A stretch of DNA of 64,000 bases from Microbacterium atlanticum. Lineage in GTDB: Bacteria > Actinomycetota > Actinomycetes > Actinomycetales > Microbacteriaceae. The notes below the pieces were generated by a model. That model saw only the letters and a list, made by a program, of their open reading frames with translations, searched no databases and was not told the origin of the DNA. Positions 34,626-43,343 of the stretch are shown here, one piece after another. A program made the position numbers and the translations under genes. Location of the stretch: contig NZ_CP063813.1 in the NCBI RefSeq assembly GCF_015277815.1, forward strand, positions 1,488,001 through 1,552,000, read 5' to 3'. Each line of letters starts with the position of its first letter. Positions within the stretch are counted from its first letter, which is position 1.

Positions 34626-35703
34626 CGAGCACCTTCTTCCACGCCCCGACGTATGCGATCGGCGCGAAGCCGATCGCCTCGTTGATGTCCAGCATGGGCC
34701 TGTTCTCCTCTGCGTTGTAGGTGATGACGCGACGGGACTGCGGAGCGACGTCGCGCCACGACAGCAGCCCGGCGCACTTGACGAGGGTGCCGAGCTTGTG
34801 ACCGCGGTGCTCCTTGAGGACGAGCGTGTCCTCCTGGTGCGACGCCTCGGTGCGATCCTTGCCGATGACCAGCTCGTTGAAGGCGCACAGCTCGCCGGTC
34901 GCGATGTGCTGCGCCGCCGTGACCTGAAGCGTCCGGCCGGACTCGGTGTACTTCGCATCGTGCTCGGCGATGCGCGCGGCATCCCACTTCTCCTCGTCGA
35001 ACTCGAGCGCCGCGGCCGGGGCGTCCGTCGACATCCGCGACTTCATCCACGCGTAGCCCGCCGCGTACTCGGGAGGCGTCGGCGCGAACCACTGCACCAC
35101 CCGGTAGTCGCCGGAGGCGGCCCGAGCCTCGGCGAGGAGCCGCTCGACCTCGTCGAACGGTGCCGTGAGATCGAACGCGCTGTTGCGCTCGACCTGCTCC
35201 AGCGAGTACCCGTGACGCACGAAGAACCTCGCGATGTGGTCCTCCGGGATGGCGCCGAAGCCGGTGGGCGGCGCGAGTTGCGGGCCCGGCGCGGCGGGGT
35301 GCTCCGCCCAGGACTGCAGCACCGTGCGACCGTGCTCGCGCGCGGCGCGCTCGACGAGCTCGTACGCGGTGGAGCCGATGCCCCGTCCCCACGTCGCGCG
35401 GAGCAGCTCGATGAGCCAGAACGCGGTGTGCGAGTCGTCCTCGTGCGGCAGGTCCACGCCGATGCGCCCGATCACGGCGCCGTCCTCGACGACGATCCAG
35501 GCCAGGCGGGTCTCGTACGGGGTGGGGCGGTAGTGGGGGAGAAGCTCCTCGGCGGAGATGCGGTGGTCATCGTGTCCGGAGATCTCGCGGTAGATCTCAT
35601 TGCGGACCCGGACCATCTCGACGAAGTCGGCGGCGTCCGCCGACTCGACGGTCTCGGGCACGAGCAGCGGCCGGATCTCGAGGCCGGTGGCGATGGTGGT
35701 CAT
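34618..35703 (-). CDS. Double-GNAT N-acetyltransferase, paralog 1
   Basis: The 361-aa protein has the same tandem GNAT layout as the next gene, with acetyl-CoA loops TWGRGIGSTAYE (about residue 107) and HRGHKLGTLVK (about residue 303). Roughly half of the aligned C-terminal residues match the paralog, while the N-terminal halves are more divergent. This points to an old tandem duplication with functional drift in the N-domain. The ATG at 35703 is chosen because the duplicated block starts there. Substrate unknown. Confidence 0.85.
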   Translation of the reverse strand: MTTIATGLEIRPLLVPETVESADAADFVEMVRVRNEIYREISGHDDHRISAEELLPHYRPTPYETRLAWIVVEDGAVIGRIGVDLPHEDDSHTAFWLIELLRATWGRGIGSTAYELVERAAREHGRTVLQSWAEHPAAPGPQLAPPTGFGAIPEDHIARFFVRHGYSLEQVERNSAFDLTAPFDEVERLLAEARAASGDYRVVQWFAPTPPEYAAGYAWMKSRMSTDAPAAALEFDEEKWDAARIAEHDAKYTESGRTLQVTAAQHIATGELCAFNELVIGKDRTEASHQEDTLVLKEHRGHKLGTLVKCAGLLSWRDVAPQSRRVITYNAEENRPMLDINEAIGFAPIAYVGAWKKVLDD

Positions 35704-35748
35704 GTCAGTGCGTCCTTGCGTGAGTGGTGAAGGGTGGTCGAGGGGTAG

Positions 35749-35776
35749 GTCCGCCGCCCGCGTGGGGGCGGCGGAC
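35749..35776 (-). terminator. GC-rich hairpin before the GNAT pair
   Basis: An 11-bp perfect stem (35749-35759 with 35766-35776) with a 6-nt loop separates the 84-aa ORF from the GNAT pair. Without a T tract it may only attenuate read-through. Confidence 0.5.
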
Positions 35777-35786
35777 CCGGTGGCCG

Positions 35787-36041
35787 TCACAGCCGAGGGG
35801 CGAGGCTGGCCTCGCGGAAGTAGCGGCGCTCGCGGAGAGCGACGGCTTCCTGGAGCCGGTACGCCTGGGCGTGCCGGCGGCGGTCGTCGGTGAGCCGCGG
35901 GGTGCGGGTGCTCCACAGCAGGAGCCGGAGGCCCACGTGCAGGGCGAGGCGGTCCAGGAGCGAGGTGCGGATCTGGCGGCTCGGGAGCCGCAGCGTATCG
36001 GGCCGGCCCGAAGGGCGCTGCGGCGCGAGAAGGGTGTTCAT
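35787..36041 (-). CDS. Small basic hypothetical protein (84 aa)
   Basis: The 84-aa product is strongly basic, with a central Leu-rich amphipathic stretch (LLDRLALHVGLRLLLW) followed by an Arg-rich tail. GGAAAGAG upstream of the ATG is a fair ribosome binding site. I do not recognise a named family. The helix could bind membrane or nucleic acid, but nothing proves it. It lies between the 39-aa ORF and the GNAT pair on the same strand and is probably co-transcribed with them. Confidence 0.6.
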   Translation of the reverse strand: MNTLLAPQRPSGRPDTLRLPSRQIRTSLLDRLALHVGLRLLLWSTRTPRLTDDRRRHAQAYRLQEAVALRERRYFREASLAPRL

Positions 36042-36212
36042 GATGGTTCTCTTTCCGATGTGGAAGGGATGCCTCAGGCGGCGCCGAAGGCGGAGATGCC
36101 GTGCCGCAGCACGACGGGAGGGAGCAGGGGGTGCGCGCTCAGCACCGCGGGGCGGATGCGGCGCAGCAGACGGATGCCGCCCGGAAACGGGCAGACTCGT
36201 CCCCTGCGGGTG

Positions 36213-36332
36213 TCAGATGGCGGCGGGGAGACGGCCGCTCAGCACAGCGTCGAAGGAGAGGGCCCCCGACGCGCGGAATCGAATCGCGCCGCCATTGCCG
36301 GCGGCGATCTCCGTGGAGTTCATGTGCATCAT
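36213..36332 (-). CDS. Small ORF (39 aa) with strong promoter and ribosome binding site
   Basis: The frame begins with ATG-ATG, 6 nt after a full AAAGGAGGT, one of the best Shine-Dalgarno sequences in the window. It encodes a 39-residue peptide with a Gly/Ala-rich beginning and a LSFDAVLSGRLPAAI end. A sigma-70-type promoter lies about 40 bp upstream. No family is recognised. It could be a real small protein, a peptide precursor or a translated leader that sets expression of the genes behind it. Confidence 0.6.
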   Translation of the reverse strand: MMHMNSTEIAAGNGGAIRFRASGALSFDAVLSGRLPAAI

Positions 36333-36370
36333 CGGTGGACCTCCTTTCTCGACTTCAGACGCGGTCAGTG

Positions 36371-36400
36371 ACGCTACAGCCTCACGGGTGCCGGCGTCAA
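36371..36400 (-). promoter_or_regulatory. Promoter of the small-ORF/GNAT unit
   Basis: Read on the minus strand, TTGACG (36400-36395), an 18-bp spacer and TAGCGT (36376-36371) form one of the clearest two-box promoters in the window. It drives transcription towards the 39-aa ORF. Confidence 0.65.
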
Positions 36401-36528
36401 GCGTTTTCGCAGATTCGGAGATCTTATGGCGTGTCGCCGCATCGGCCCGGCGCTCCGCCGGCCTGCCGGGCGCCCGGCTCGCGCTCGGGTAGCGTAGGCG
36501 CGTACTCGAACGGGGTGGGGGGCGGTCC

Positions 36529-39500
36529 ATGCACCTGAAGAGCGTGACGCTCAAAGGGTTCAAGTCGTTCGCCCAGCCGACGACGTTCGCCCTCGAGCCC
36601 GGGGTGACCTGCATCGTGGGTCCGAACGGGTCGGGCAAGTCGAACGTGGTCGACGCCCTCGCGTGGGTGATGGGGGAGCAGGGCGCCAAGACCCTTCGCG
36701 GCGGCAAGATGGAGGACGTCATCTTCGCCGGCACCGCGACGAGAGGGCCGTTGGGTCGCGCGGAGGTGCAGCTCACGATCGACAACAGCGACGGGGCGCT
36801 TCCGATCGAGTACTCCGAGGTGACCATCAGCCGGACGCTCTTCCGCAACGGGACGAGCGAGTACGCGATCAACGGCGAGTCCTGCCGCCTTCTGGACGTG
36901 CAGGAGCTCTTGAGCGACTCGGGCCTGGGCCGAGAGATGCATGTCATCGTCGGCCAGGGACGCCTGGACAGCGTCCTGCAGGCGACCCCCGAGGACCGCC
37001 GCGGGTTCATCGAGGAGGCGGCGGGGATCCTCAAGCACCGTCGGCGCAAGGAGAAGACCCTTCGCAAGCTCGACGCGATGGAAGCCAACCTCACGCGCCT
37101 GAGCGACCTGGCCGGCGAGTTGCGCCGCCAGCTGAAGCCTCTCGGCCGGCAGGCCGAGATCGCCCGTGAGGCGGCGACGATCGCCGCCGTGGTGCGCGAC
37201 GCGAAGGCCCGGCTGTTCGCGGACGAGGTCGCGGGTCTGCGCGGCGAGCTCGCCGCGCATGCCCGAAGCGAACAGGAGCGTCACGCCGAGCGGCTGGTTC
37301 TGCAGGAGCGCCTGGACAACGCCCGTCTGCGCATCGAGCAGCTCGAGAACGATCAGCGCTCCGAGGCGGTCGATCGGGCCCGCCGCGTGGCGCACGGGCT
37401 CGAGCGCGTGCAGGAACGGCTGCGCAGCCTGTACGCCCTCGCCGGCCAGCGACTCGCGTTGCTCGGAGACGCCGAGGACGAGGAGCGCCTTGAACTCACG
37501 ACCGTTTCGCAGGCGATGATCGACGAGGCGCGCGCCGAGATCGACGAGGTCTCCGACGGGCTCGGGGCGGCGCGGGATGCCGCCGCCGAAGCGGCACGCG
37601 AGGTCGTGCGTGCCCGGGCCGAGCTGGACGCGCTCGACGCGGACATCGCGGCGCAGAGCGCCCTCGTGTCGGAGCATGACATGCGCATCACGGCCCTGCG
37701 CGGCACCGCCGAAGCGGCGGCATCCGCTCTCGCAGCCGTTCGCGGCGCGGTGGAGCGTCAGCAGAAGGCGCTGGATGCCGCCCTCGCACGCCGTGCCGAG
37801 GCGGAGCGGATTCTGGCCGAGGCCGACCCCGACCTCGTTCCGGAGACGGCATCCGCCGACCAGGCCGCCGCCTATGAGCGCGCCCAGCGCGAGGCATCCG
37901 ACGCGGAGACCGCGGTCGCGGACCTGCGCGAGCGCCTGCACGCCGCCGAGCGCGAGCGCGACGCGCTGACGGCGCAGACCGCGGCGCTGAGCCGGGCGCT
38001 GGACGTGAAGAACGGCGCCTCGGCGCTGATCGCCCGGGGACGCGACGGCGTGCGGGGGCTCGTCGGCGACCGCGTGCAGGTGACGCCCGGGTTCGAAGCG
38101 GCGATCGCGGCCGTCCTGGGCCCCGTCACCGAGGGCGTGCTCGTCGACGACCGCGACACCGCGTTCGCAGTCGCCGACGACGCGCTCGAGTCCGAGAGCG
38201 GGGTGGTCGACATCGTCATCGCCACCGCAGGCGCCGATCACCCGGCGTTTCCGGAGCTTGCGGGGGTGGTTCCGGCCCGGCAGGTCGTGTCGGCGCCCCC
38301 GGGTGTGCTCGGACTGCTCTCCTACGTCGTGGTCGTCGACGACCTCGCCACCGCACGCGAGGCTGGTCCATCGCTCACCGCGGGCGAGTCCGGCGGTCCG
38401 ATCACCCTGGTCACCCGCCGCGGCGAGGTGTACACCGAGAATTCCCTCCGCGCGGGGGCGGGCGCGTCCCGGTCGCGCCTGGAGCTGGCCGCGGAGCGGG
38501 ATGCCGCAGCCGACCGGCGCGATGAGGTCACGGTGATCGCCGACTCGCTGCGGGAGGCGCTGGCCGACGCGACGCGCGAGCTCGAGGACGCCCGGCAGCG
38601 CACCAGGACGGCTCTGGCCACCTTGCGTGAGCACGATGCCGCCCTCGCAGCCCACGCCGAGCAGGTCAACCGCGCCACCGTGCGACATGAGGCCGCGGTG
38701 GCCGAGTGCGAGCGTCTCGCTGCCGGCCTCTCGCAGGCGGCGGCCGCTGTCGACGAGGCCGAGGGCTCCGCCGGATCAGCGGAGGAACAGCTCACCGCCG
38801 CGCTGGAGGCACCGCGACCCATCCTCGATGCGTCCGCCCGCGAAGGCATGCTCGCGGCGTTGGAGCACGCGCGTGATGCCGAGATGCGCTCGCGTCTGGA
38901 CGTCGAGACGCTGCGTGAGCGGATCCGGGCCGGCGAGGCGCGGGTGGCCGCCCTCGTTCGCCAGCGTGAGCGCGAGCGCGAGGCGGCGGCGGAGGCCGCG
39001 CGACGTGCAGTCATCCGCCGCGCCCAGCGCGAGATCGCAGCGGGGGTGGCCGGTCAGCTGCCCGCGGTGATCGATTCGGTCGATCGCTCGCTCGCGCAGG
39101 CCCGAGCGGAGCTCGCGGCCGCCGAAGCCGAGCGGACGGCCGTCACGACGGAGCTGGCGGCGCTGCGCGGCCAGGAGTCGTCGGTGCGCGAGCGGCTGGC
39201 CGGGCTCACCGAGAGCGTCCACAGCCTGGAGCTGCAGATCCACGAGAAGCGCCTCCACGTCACCGGGATCCTTGAGCGTGTGCAGTCGGAGCTCGGACTC
39301 GACGAGGATATTCTTGTTTCGGAATATGGTCCTGATCAGCCGGTGCCACGGGATCCGGCGGCCGATCACACCGGCGCCCCTGATGAGGACGATGCGGCGA
39401 CAGTTCCGTACGACCGATCGGCGCAGCGACGGCGCCTGCAGCACGCGGAGCGCAAGCTCACGCAGCTGGGCCGGGTGAACCCGCTCGCACTGGAGGAGTT

Positions 39501-40074
39501 CGCGGCGCTCGAGCAGCGCCACAGGTTCATGACCGAGCAGCTGGCGGACCTCACCCAGACGCGCAAAGACCTCCTGACGATCATCGAAGAGCTCGACGAG
39601 CGGATGCAGGCGATCTTCCTCGCCGCCTTCGAAGACACCCGGACGGCGTTCGGGGAGGTGTTCCCGATCCTCTTCCCCGGCGGCACCGGCTCGATCAGCC
39701 TCACCGACCCCGACTCGCCGCTGACCACCGGCATCGAGGTGGCGGTGCGCCCGGTGGGCAAGAAGATCGAACGACTGTCGCTCCTCTCGGGGGGCGAGAG
39801 GTCGCTCGCGGCCGTCGCATTGCTCACCGCGATCTTCAAGGCGCGCCCCAGCCCCTTCTACATCCTCGACGAGGTCGAGGCCGCCCTCGACGACGCGAAC
39901 CTCGGCCGCCTGCTCGGCGTCTTCGAGCAGCTGCGGGAGTCCAGCCAGCTCATCGTGATCACGCACCAGAAGCGCACCATGGAGATCGCCGACGCCCTGT
40001 ACGGGGTGTCGATGCGGCAGGACGGCGTGTCGGCCGTGGTCGGGCAGCGCATCGCCGAGCGCGTCGCCTCCTGA
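36529..40074 (+). CDS. smc: Chromosome segregation SMC ATPase
   Basis: The 1181-aa condensin subunit organises and segregates the chromosome. Walker A is GPNGSGKSNVVDALAWV (about residue 32). Long coiled coils flank a hinge (about 500-660, with RDGVRGLVGDRV). The ABC signature LSGGERSLAAVALL and Walker B FYILDEVEAALDD lie near the C-terminus. Length is normal for the family. A TAGCGT -10 at 36490-36495 would give a short leader. ftsY follows 15 bp later, the usual order. Confidence 0.97.
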   Translation: MHLKSVTLKGFKSFAQPTTFALEPGVTCIVGPNGSGKSNVVDALAWVMGEQGAKTLRGGKMEDVIFAGTATRGPLGRAEVQLTIDNSDGALPIEYSEVTISRTLFRNGTSEYAINGESCRLLDVQELLSDSGLGREMHVIVGQGRLDSVLQATPEDRRGFIEEAAGILKHRRRKEKTLRKLDAMEANLTRLSDLAGELRRQLKPLGRQAEIAREAATIAAVVRDAKARLFADEVAGLRGELAAHARSEQERHAERLVLQERLDNARLRIEQLENDQRSEAVDRARRVAHGLERVQERLRSLYALAGQRLALLGDAEDEERLELTTVSQAMIDEARAEIDEVSDGLGAARDAAAEAAREVVRARAELDALDADIAAQSALVSEHDMRITALRGTAEAAASALAAVRGAVERQQKALDAALARRAEAERILAEADPDLVPETASADQAAAYERAQREASDAETAVADLRERLHAAERERDALTAQTAALSRALDVKNGASALIARGRDGVRGLVGDRVQVTPGFEAAIAAVLGPVTEGVLVDDRDTAFAVADDALESESGVVDIVIATAGADHPAFPELAGVVPARQVVSAPPGVLGLLSYVVVVDDLATAREAGPSLTAGESGGPITLVTRRGEVYTENSLRAGAGASRSRLELAAERDAAADRRDEVTVIADSLREALADATRELEDARQRTRTALATLREHDAALAAHAEQVNRATVRHEAAVAECERLAAGLSQAAAAVDEAEGSAGSAEEQLTAALEAPRPILDASAREGMLAALEHARDAEMRSRLDVETLRERIRAGEARVAALVRQREREREAAAEAARRAVIRRAQREIAAGVAGQLPAVIDSVDRSLAQARAELAAAEAERTAVTTELAALRGQESSVRERLAGLTESVHSLELQIHEKRLHVTGILERVQSELGLDEDILVSEYGPDQPVPRDPAADHTGAPDEDDAATVPYDRSAQRRRLQHAERKLTQLGRVNPLALEEFAALEQRHRFMTEQLADLTQTRKDLLTIIEELDERMQAIFLAAFEDTRTAFGEVFPILFPGGTGSISLTDPDSPLTTGIEVAVRPVGKKIERLSLLSGGERSLAAVALLTAIFKARPSPFYILDEVEAALDDANLGRLLGVFEQLRESSQLIVITHQKRTMEIADALYGVSMRQDGVSAVVGQRIAERVAS

Positions 40075-40077
40075 CCC

Positions 40078-40083
40078 TAGGCT
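40078..40083 (+). promoter_or_regulatory. -10 element of ftsY (leaderless-type)
   Basis: TAGGCT starts 3 bp after the smc stop and ends 6 nt before the ftsY ATG. The intervening bases are all G, so a weak ribosome binding site cannot be excluded. Confidence 0.45.
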
Positions 40084-40089
40084 GGGGGG

Positions 40090-40962
40090 ATGGCAGAGAG
40101 CTCCTGGTCGCTCGGCCGCGCACTGCGCGGCATGTTCGTCAAGCCCACCATCGACGAGAACACGTGGGACGACCTCGAGACGGCGCTGCTGACAGCGGAC
40201 TTCGGTCCCGACATCACCGAGCGGATCGTGGACGAGCTGCGCGAGAAGGTCGAGCGCTACCGCACGACCGACCCGAGGGATCTGCAGCGGATGCTGAAGG
40301 AGACCCTGGAGGAGCACTTCGCGAAGTTCGACACCACCCTGCGGCTCACCGAGCGTCCGGCCGTCGTGCTCGTCGTCGGGGTGAACGGGGTGGGCAAGAC
40401 CACCACGATCGGCAAGTTCGCCAAATTCCTGCAGCGCTACGGGCGCTCCGTCGTGGTCGGTGCCGCCGACACGTTCCGCGCCGCGGCGGTCGACCAGCTG
40501 GCGACCTGGGCGGAGCGCGGCGGGGCGGCGATCGTCCGCCCGCAGCAGGAAGGCCAGGATCCGGCATCCGTCGCCTTCCAGACGATCGACTACGCCAAGC
40601 AGACGGGGACCGAGATCGTCCTGGTCGACACCGCCGGCCGTCTGCACACCAAGGGCGGCCTGATGGATGAGCTCGGCAAGATCCGCCGCGTCATCGAGAA
40701 GCAGGCGCCGATCAGCGAGGTGCTCCTCGTGCTCGACGCGACGACCGGCCAGAACGGGGTCATGCAGGCGCAGTCCTTTCTCGAGCACGCCGGCGTGACG
40801 GGGCTCGTCATCACCAAGCTCGACGGCTCCGCGAAGGGCGGGTTCGTCCTGGCCGTCCAGGAGCGCACCGGGATCCCGGTCAAGCTGCTCGGCCAGGGCG
40901 AGGGCATCGGCGACCTCACGGGCTTCACGCCGCACGTCTTCGCGGCGTCGCTCGTGGAGTGA
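40090..40962 (+). CDS. ftsY: Signal recognition particle receptor FtsY
   Basis: The 290-aa SRP GTPase receptor docks ribosome-SRP complexes at the membrane. The G1 loop is GVNGVGKTTTIGK, DTFRAAAVDQL and DTAGRLHTKGGLMDEL follow, and TKLDGSAKGG is the G4-type motif. The protein begins directly at the N domain and lacks the long acidic A domain of E. coli FtsY, so membrane contact must rely on the short N-terminal helix. Its partner Ffh is encoded at 44409. Confidence 0.96.
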   Translation: MAESSWSLGRALRGMFVKPTIDENTWDDLETALLTADFGPDITERIVDELREKVERYRTTDPRDLQRMLKETLEEHFAKFDTTLRLTERPAVVLVVGVNGVGKTTTIGKFAKFLQRYGRSVVVGAADTFRAAAVDQLATWAERGGAAIVRPQQEGQDPASVAFQTIDYAKQTGTEIVLVDTAGRLHTKGGLMDELGKIRRVIEKQAPISEVLLVLDATTGQNGVMQAQSFLEHAGVTGLVITKLDGSAKGGFVLAVQERTGIPVKLLGQGEGIGDLTGFTPHVFAASLVE

Positions 40963-40970
40963 TCCGGATC

Positions 40971-40998
40971 CGCGAGTGACCCGGCGAGGCGACTCGCG
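40971..40998 (+). terminator. Possible terminator after ftsY
   Basis: A 7-bp inverted repeat (CGCGAGT with ACTCGCG) with a 14-nt loop lies 8 bp after ftsY. It is weak. Confidence 0.35.
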
Positions 40999-41064
40999 CG
41001 CGGGATCGGACGCCATGCCGCGTTCGGGCTATCGCCTGGGCGCCGCTTGCGGTTTCATGGGGTC

Positions 41065-41565
41065 ATGGCGATCGAGCACGACTATTTCGGGCTTCTCGAA
41101 TCCGGGCCGGACGGATCGATCTTCTGGTCGGAGAACGTCGAGCTCGGCGACCAGTCCGTGACTGTGGATCTGACCGCGCCCGATCAGGACGACGTCTCGG
41201 AGGCGGCGCTGGACGTCGCGGCCGGCCTCATCTCGGCCTTGGAAGACATCGACCGCAGCGCGCGCAACGCCATGGTGAACGAGCTCAGCGATCGCACCAG
41301 CGAAGTGACCGAGTACATCCTGCAGCAGCAGGAGACGCTGGGAGAGTCGCTGGAGGACGCGCTGGTCGACATCTCCGGCGACGTCCACATCGACGTCATC
41401 CGCTCGCTGCAGCTGATGAGCATGACGATCCTCGCGGACGAGCACGGCGGAGCCGACCCGTTCGCGGTGCTCGAGTACGCGCTGGACCCGGACGCGACCG
41501 ACGACGTGCTGCTGGTCAACCTCGGCTCCGACGCCACGGTGCTCTCGGTCACCAGCGCCGACTGA
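41065..41565 (+). CDS. DUF2004 domain protein
   Basis: The 166-aa acidic protein starts MAIEHDYFGLL and has no membrane segment or catalytic motif. It matches what I recall of the DUF2004 family, whose function is unknown; related proteins occur in polymorphic-toxin immunity sets, but there is no toxin gene here. I chose ATG 41065 because the family N-terminus begins there. The product is rich in Asp and Glu throughout. Confidence 0.65.
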   Translation: MAIEHDYFGLLESGPDGSIFWSENVELGDQSVTVDLTAPDQDDVSEAALDVAAGLISALEDIDRSARNAMVNELSDRTSEVTEYILQQQETLGESLEDALVDISGDVHIDVIRSLQLMSMTILADEHGGADPFAVLEYALDPDATDDVLLVNLGSDATVLSVTSAD

Positions 41566-41585
41566 CCGGCGACCGCAGCCGGTCA
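41563..41585. terminator. Hairpin built on two convergent stop codons
   Basis: TGACCGGC (41563-41570) and GCCGGTCA (41578-41585) form an 8-bp stem with a 7-nt loop. The outer bases of the arms are the stop codons of the DUF2004 gene and of lipA. Confidence 0.55.
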
Positions 41586-42614
41586 CACCGCCTGCGCGAA
41601 GCCCCGCTCGACGTGGACGTCCTCGGCGATGTGGGCCAGGTGGGCGGGGATCTCGCGCCCCTTCGACAGCATCGACTGGGCCCACAGTCGCCCCGCGCGG
41701 TAGGAGGAGCGCACGAGGGGACCGGCGAGAACGCCGAGGAAGCCGATGCGCTCCGCCTCGGCCTTGAACTCCACGAACTCCTGCGGCTTGACCCACCGCG
41801 CGACCGGAAGATGCCGCGGCGAAGGCCGCAGGTACTGCGTGATCGTGATGATGTCCGTGCCGGCGGCGTGCAGGTCCTCGAGGGCCTGCACCACCTCCTC
41901 GGGCTCCTCGCCCATGCCGAGGATGAGGTTGGACTTGGTGATGAGTCCGGCGTCGCGCGCCTGGGTGAGCACATCGAGCGACCGCTCGTAGCGGAAGGCC
42001 GGCCGGATGCGCTTGAAGATCCGCGGCACCGTCTCGACGTTGTGGGCGAAGACCTCCGGACGGCTGTCGAACACCTCGCCGAGGAGAGCCGGGTCGCCGT
42101 TGAAATCCGTCGCGAGGATCTCCACCCCCGTGTTCGGGTTCCTCGCGTGGATCTGCCGCACGGTCTCGGCGTGCAGCCACGCACCGCCATCGGGCAGATC
42201 GTCACGCGCGACACCGGTGACGGTCGCGTAGCGCAGGTTCATGCGGACGACGCTCTGCGCCACCCGCCGGGGCTCGTCGGTGTCGTAGTCGGCCGGCTTG
42301 CCGGTGTCGATCTGGCAGAAGTCGCACCGCCGCGTGCACTGCGAGCCGCCGATGAGGAACGTCGCCTCCCGGTCCTCCCAGCACTCGTAGATGTTGGGGC
42401 ACCCGGCTTCCTGGCACACCGTGTGCAGCTCCTCGGTCTTCACGAGGGAATGCAGGGCCTGGTACTCCGGCCCCATCTTGGCGCGCGTCTTGATCCATTC
42501 CGGCTTGCGCTCGATCGGCGTCTGCGCGTTGCGGACCTCCAGTCGCAGGAGCTTGCGACCATCGGGGGCGGTGGAGGGACCGGATGCCGCGCCCGGCGCG
42601 CTGCACCCGCTCAT
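41583..42614 (-). CDS. lipA: Lipoyl synthase
   Basis: The 343-aa radical-SAM enzyme inserts two sulfurs into octanoyl groups on lipoyl domains. The radical-SAM cluster motif CTRRCDFC (CX3CX2C) and the auxiliary cluster cysteines in [12 protein letters not shown] are intact. The C-terminal RSSYRAG segment, with the Ser that ligates the auxiliary cluster, is present. It overlaps lipB by 4 bp (ATGA), so both steps of lipoate assembly are coupled. Confidence 0.96.
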   Translation of the reverse strand: MSGCSAPGAASGPSTAPDGRKLLRLEVRNAQTPIERKPEWIKTRAKMGPEYQALHSLVKTEELHTVCQEAGCPNIYECWEDREATFLIGGSQCTRRCDFCQIDTGKPADYDTDEPRRVAQSVVRMNLRYATVTGVARDDLPDGGAWLHAETVRQIHARNPNTGVEILATDFNGDPALLGEVFDSRPEVFAHNVETVPRIFKRIRPAFRYERSLDVLTQARDAGLITKSNLILGMGEEPEEVVQALEDLHAAGTDIITITQYLRPSPRHLPVARWVKPQEFVEFKAEAERIGFLGVLAGPLVRSSYRAGRLWAQSMLSKGREIPAHLAHIAEDVHVERGFAQAV

Positions 42615-43252
42615 GCCGGCACCCCCTCGAAGTCCGCGGCGAACACGCGGCTGAGCGTGTCGATGACGTCGGCCGGCCCGATGTCGGCGCCGGCGATCTC
42701 GCTGAGCGTCGTCACCCCGGCGTCCGTGATGCCGCAGGGGATGATCCCGCGGAAGCCGGCGAGGGAGTTGTCGCAGTTCAGCGCGAAGCCGTGCATCGTC
42801 ACGCCGCGCTGCACGCGCACGCCGATCGCCGCGACCTTGTCCTCGCCGAGCGGCCGGCGCACCCATACGCCGCTGCGGCCCTCGACGCGATAGCCGGTGA
42901 CGTCGTACTGCGCGAGCACGTCGATGAGGAGCTGCTCGAGCCGCCGCACGTGCGCGACGACGTCGACCGGCTCGGCGAGCCGGACGATGGGGTACCCCAC
43001 GAGCTGGCCTGGCCCGTGCCAGGTGATCTTGCCGCCGCGGTCCACGTCGACGACAGGTGTGCCGTCGGTCGGGCGCTCGTGGCGGGCGGTGCGCGCGCCG
43101 GCGGTGTACACCGGTTCGTGCTCCAGCAGCAGGAGCGTGTTGGGACGTGTCCCGGCGACCACCTCGGCATGGACACTGCGCTGCAGGGCCCACCCCTCGA
43201 GATACGGCACATAGGCGGGGGACAGTCCCACCGTCCGGATGTCGAGCATCAT
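42611..43252 (-). CDS. lipB: Octanoyl-ACP:protein N-octanoyltransferase
   Basis: The 213-aa transferase moves octanoate from acyl carrier protein to lipoyl domains. The signature [17 protein letters not shown] is present, and the catalytic cysteine is in IIPCGI. AAGGAG precedes two adjacent ATGs at the start. It is first in the lipB-lipA operon and divergent from the TetR-VOC gene. Confidence 0.96.
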   Translation of the reverse strand: MMLDIRTVGLSPAYVPYLEGWALQRSVHAEVVAGTRPNTLLLLEHEPVYTAGARTARHERPTDGTPVVDVDRGGKITWHGPGQLVGYPIVRLAEPVDVVAHVRRLEQLLIDVLAQYDVTGYRVEGRSGVWVRRPLGEDKVAAIGVRVQRGVTMHGFALNCDNSLAGFRGIIPCGITDAGVTTLSEIAGADIGPADVIDTLSRVFAADFEGVPA

Positions 43253-43331
43253 GCTCCTTCGCGGTGCGGGTCCACGGATTCATGGATTGCGTCCAACAAT
43301 ACCCCCACCTCCGTGCGCCACGGCCCGGTCG

Positions 43332-43337
43332 TAAGGT
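43332..43337 (+). promoter_or_regulatory. -10 element of the TetR-VOC gene (leaderless-type)
   Basis: TAAGGT ends 6 nt before the ATG. Confidence 0.5.
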
Positions 43338-43343
43338 GTCCTC

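Noticed and set aside
33525..35703. Double-GNAT proteins as mycothiol synthase (MshD).
   Set aside because: The two-domain layout is similar, but there are no MshD-specific stretches and no other mycothiol genes nearby, and two diverged copies would be unusual.
36074..36145. A 23-codon GTG frame (ending HGISAFGAA) between the 39-aa and 84-aa ORFs.
   Set aside because: There is no ribosome binding site and no other start in frame. It could be a third small gene of the module but cannot be supported.
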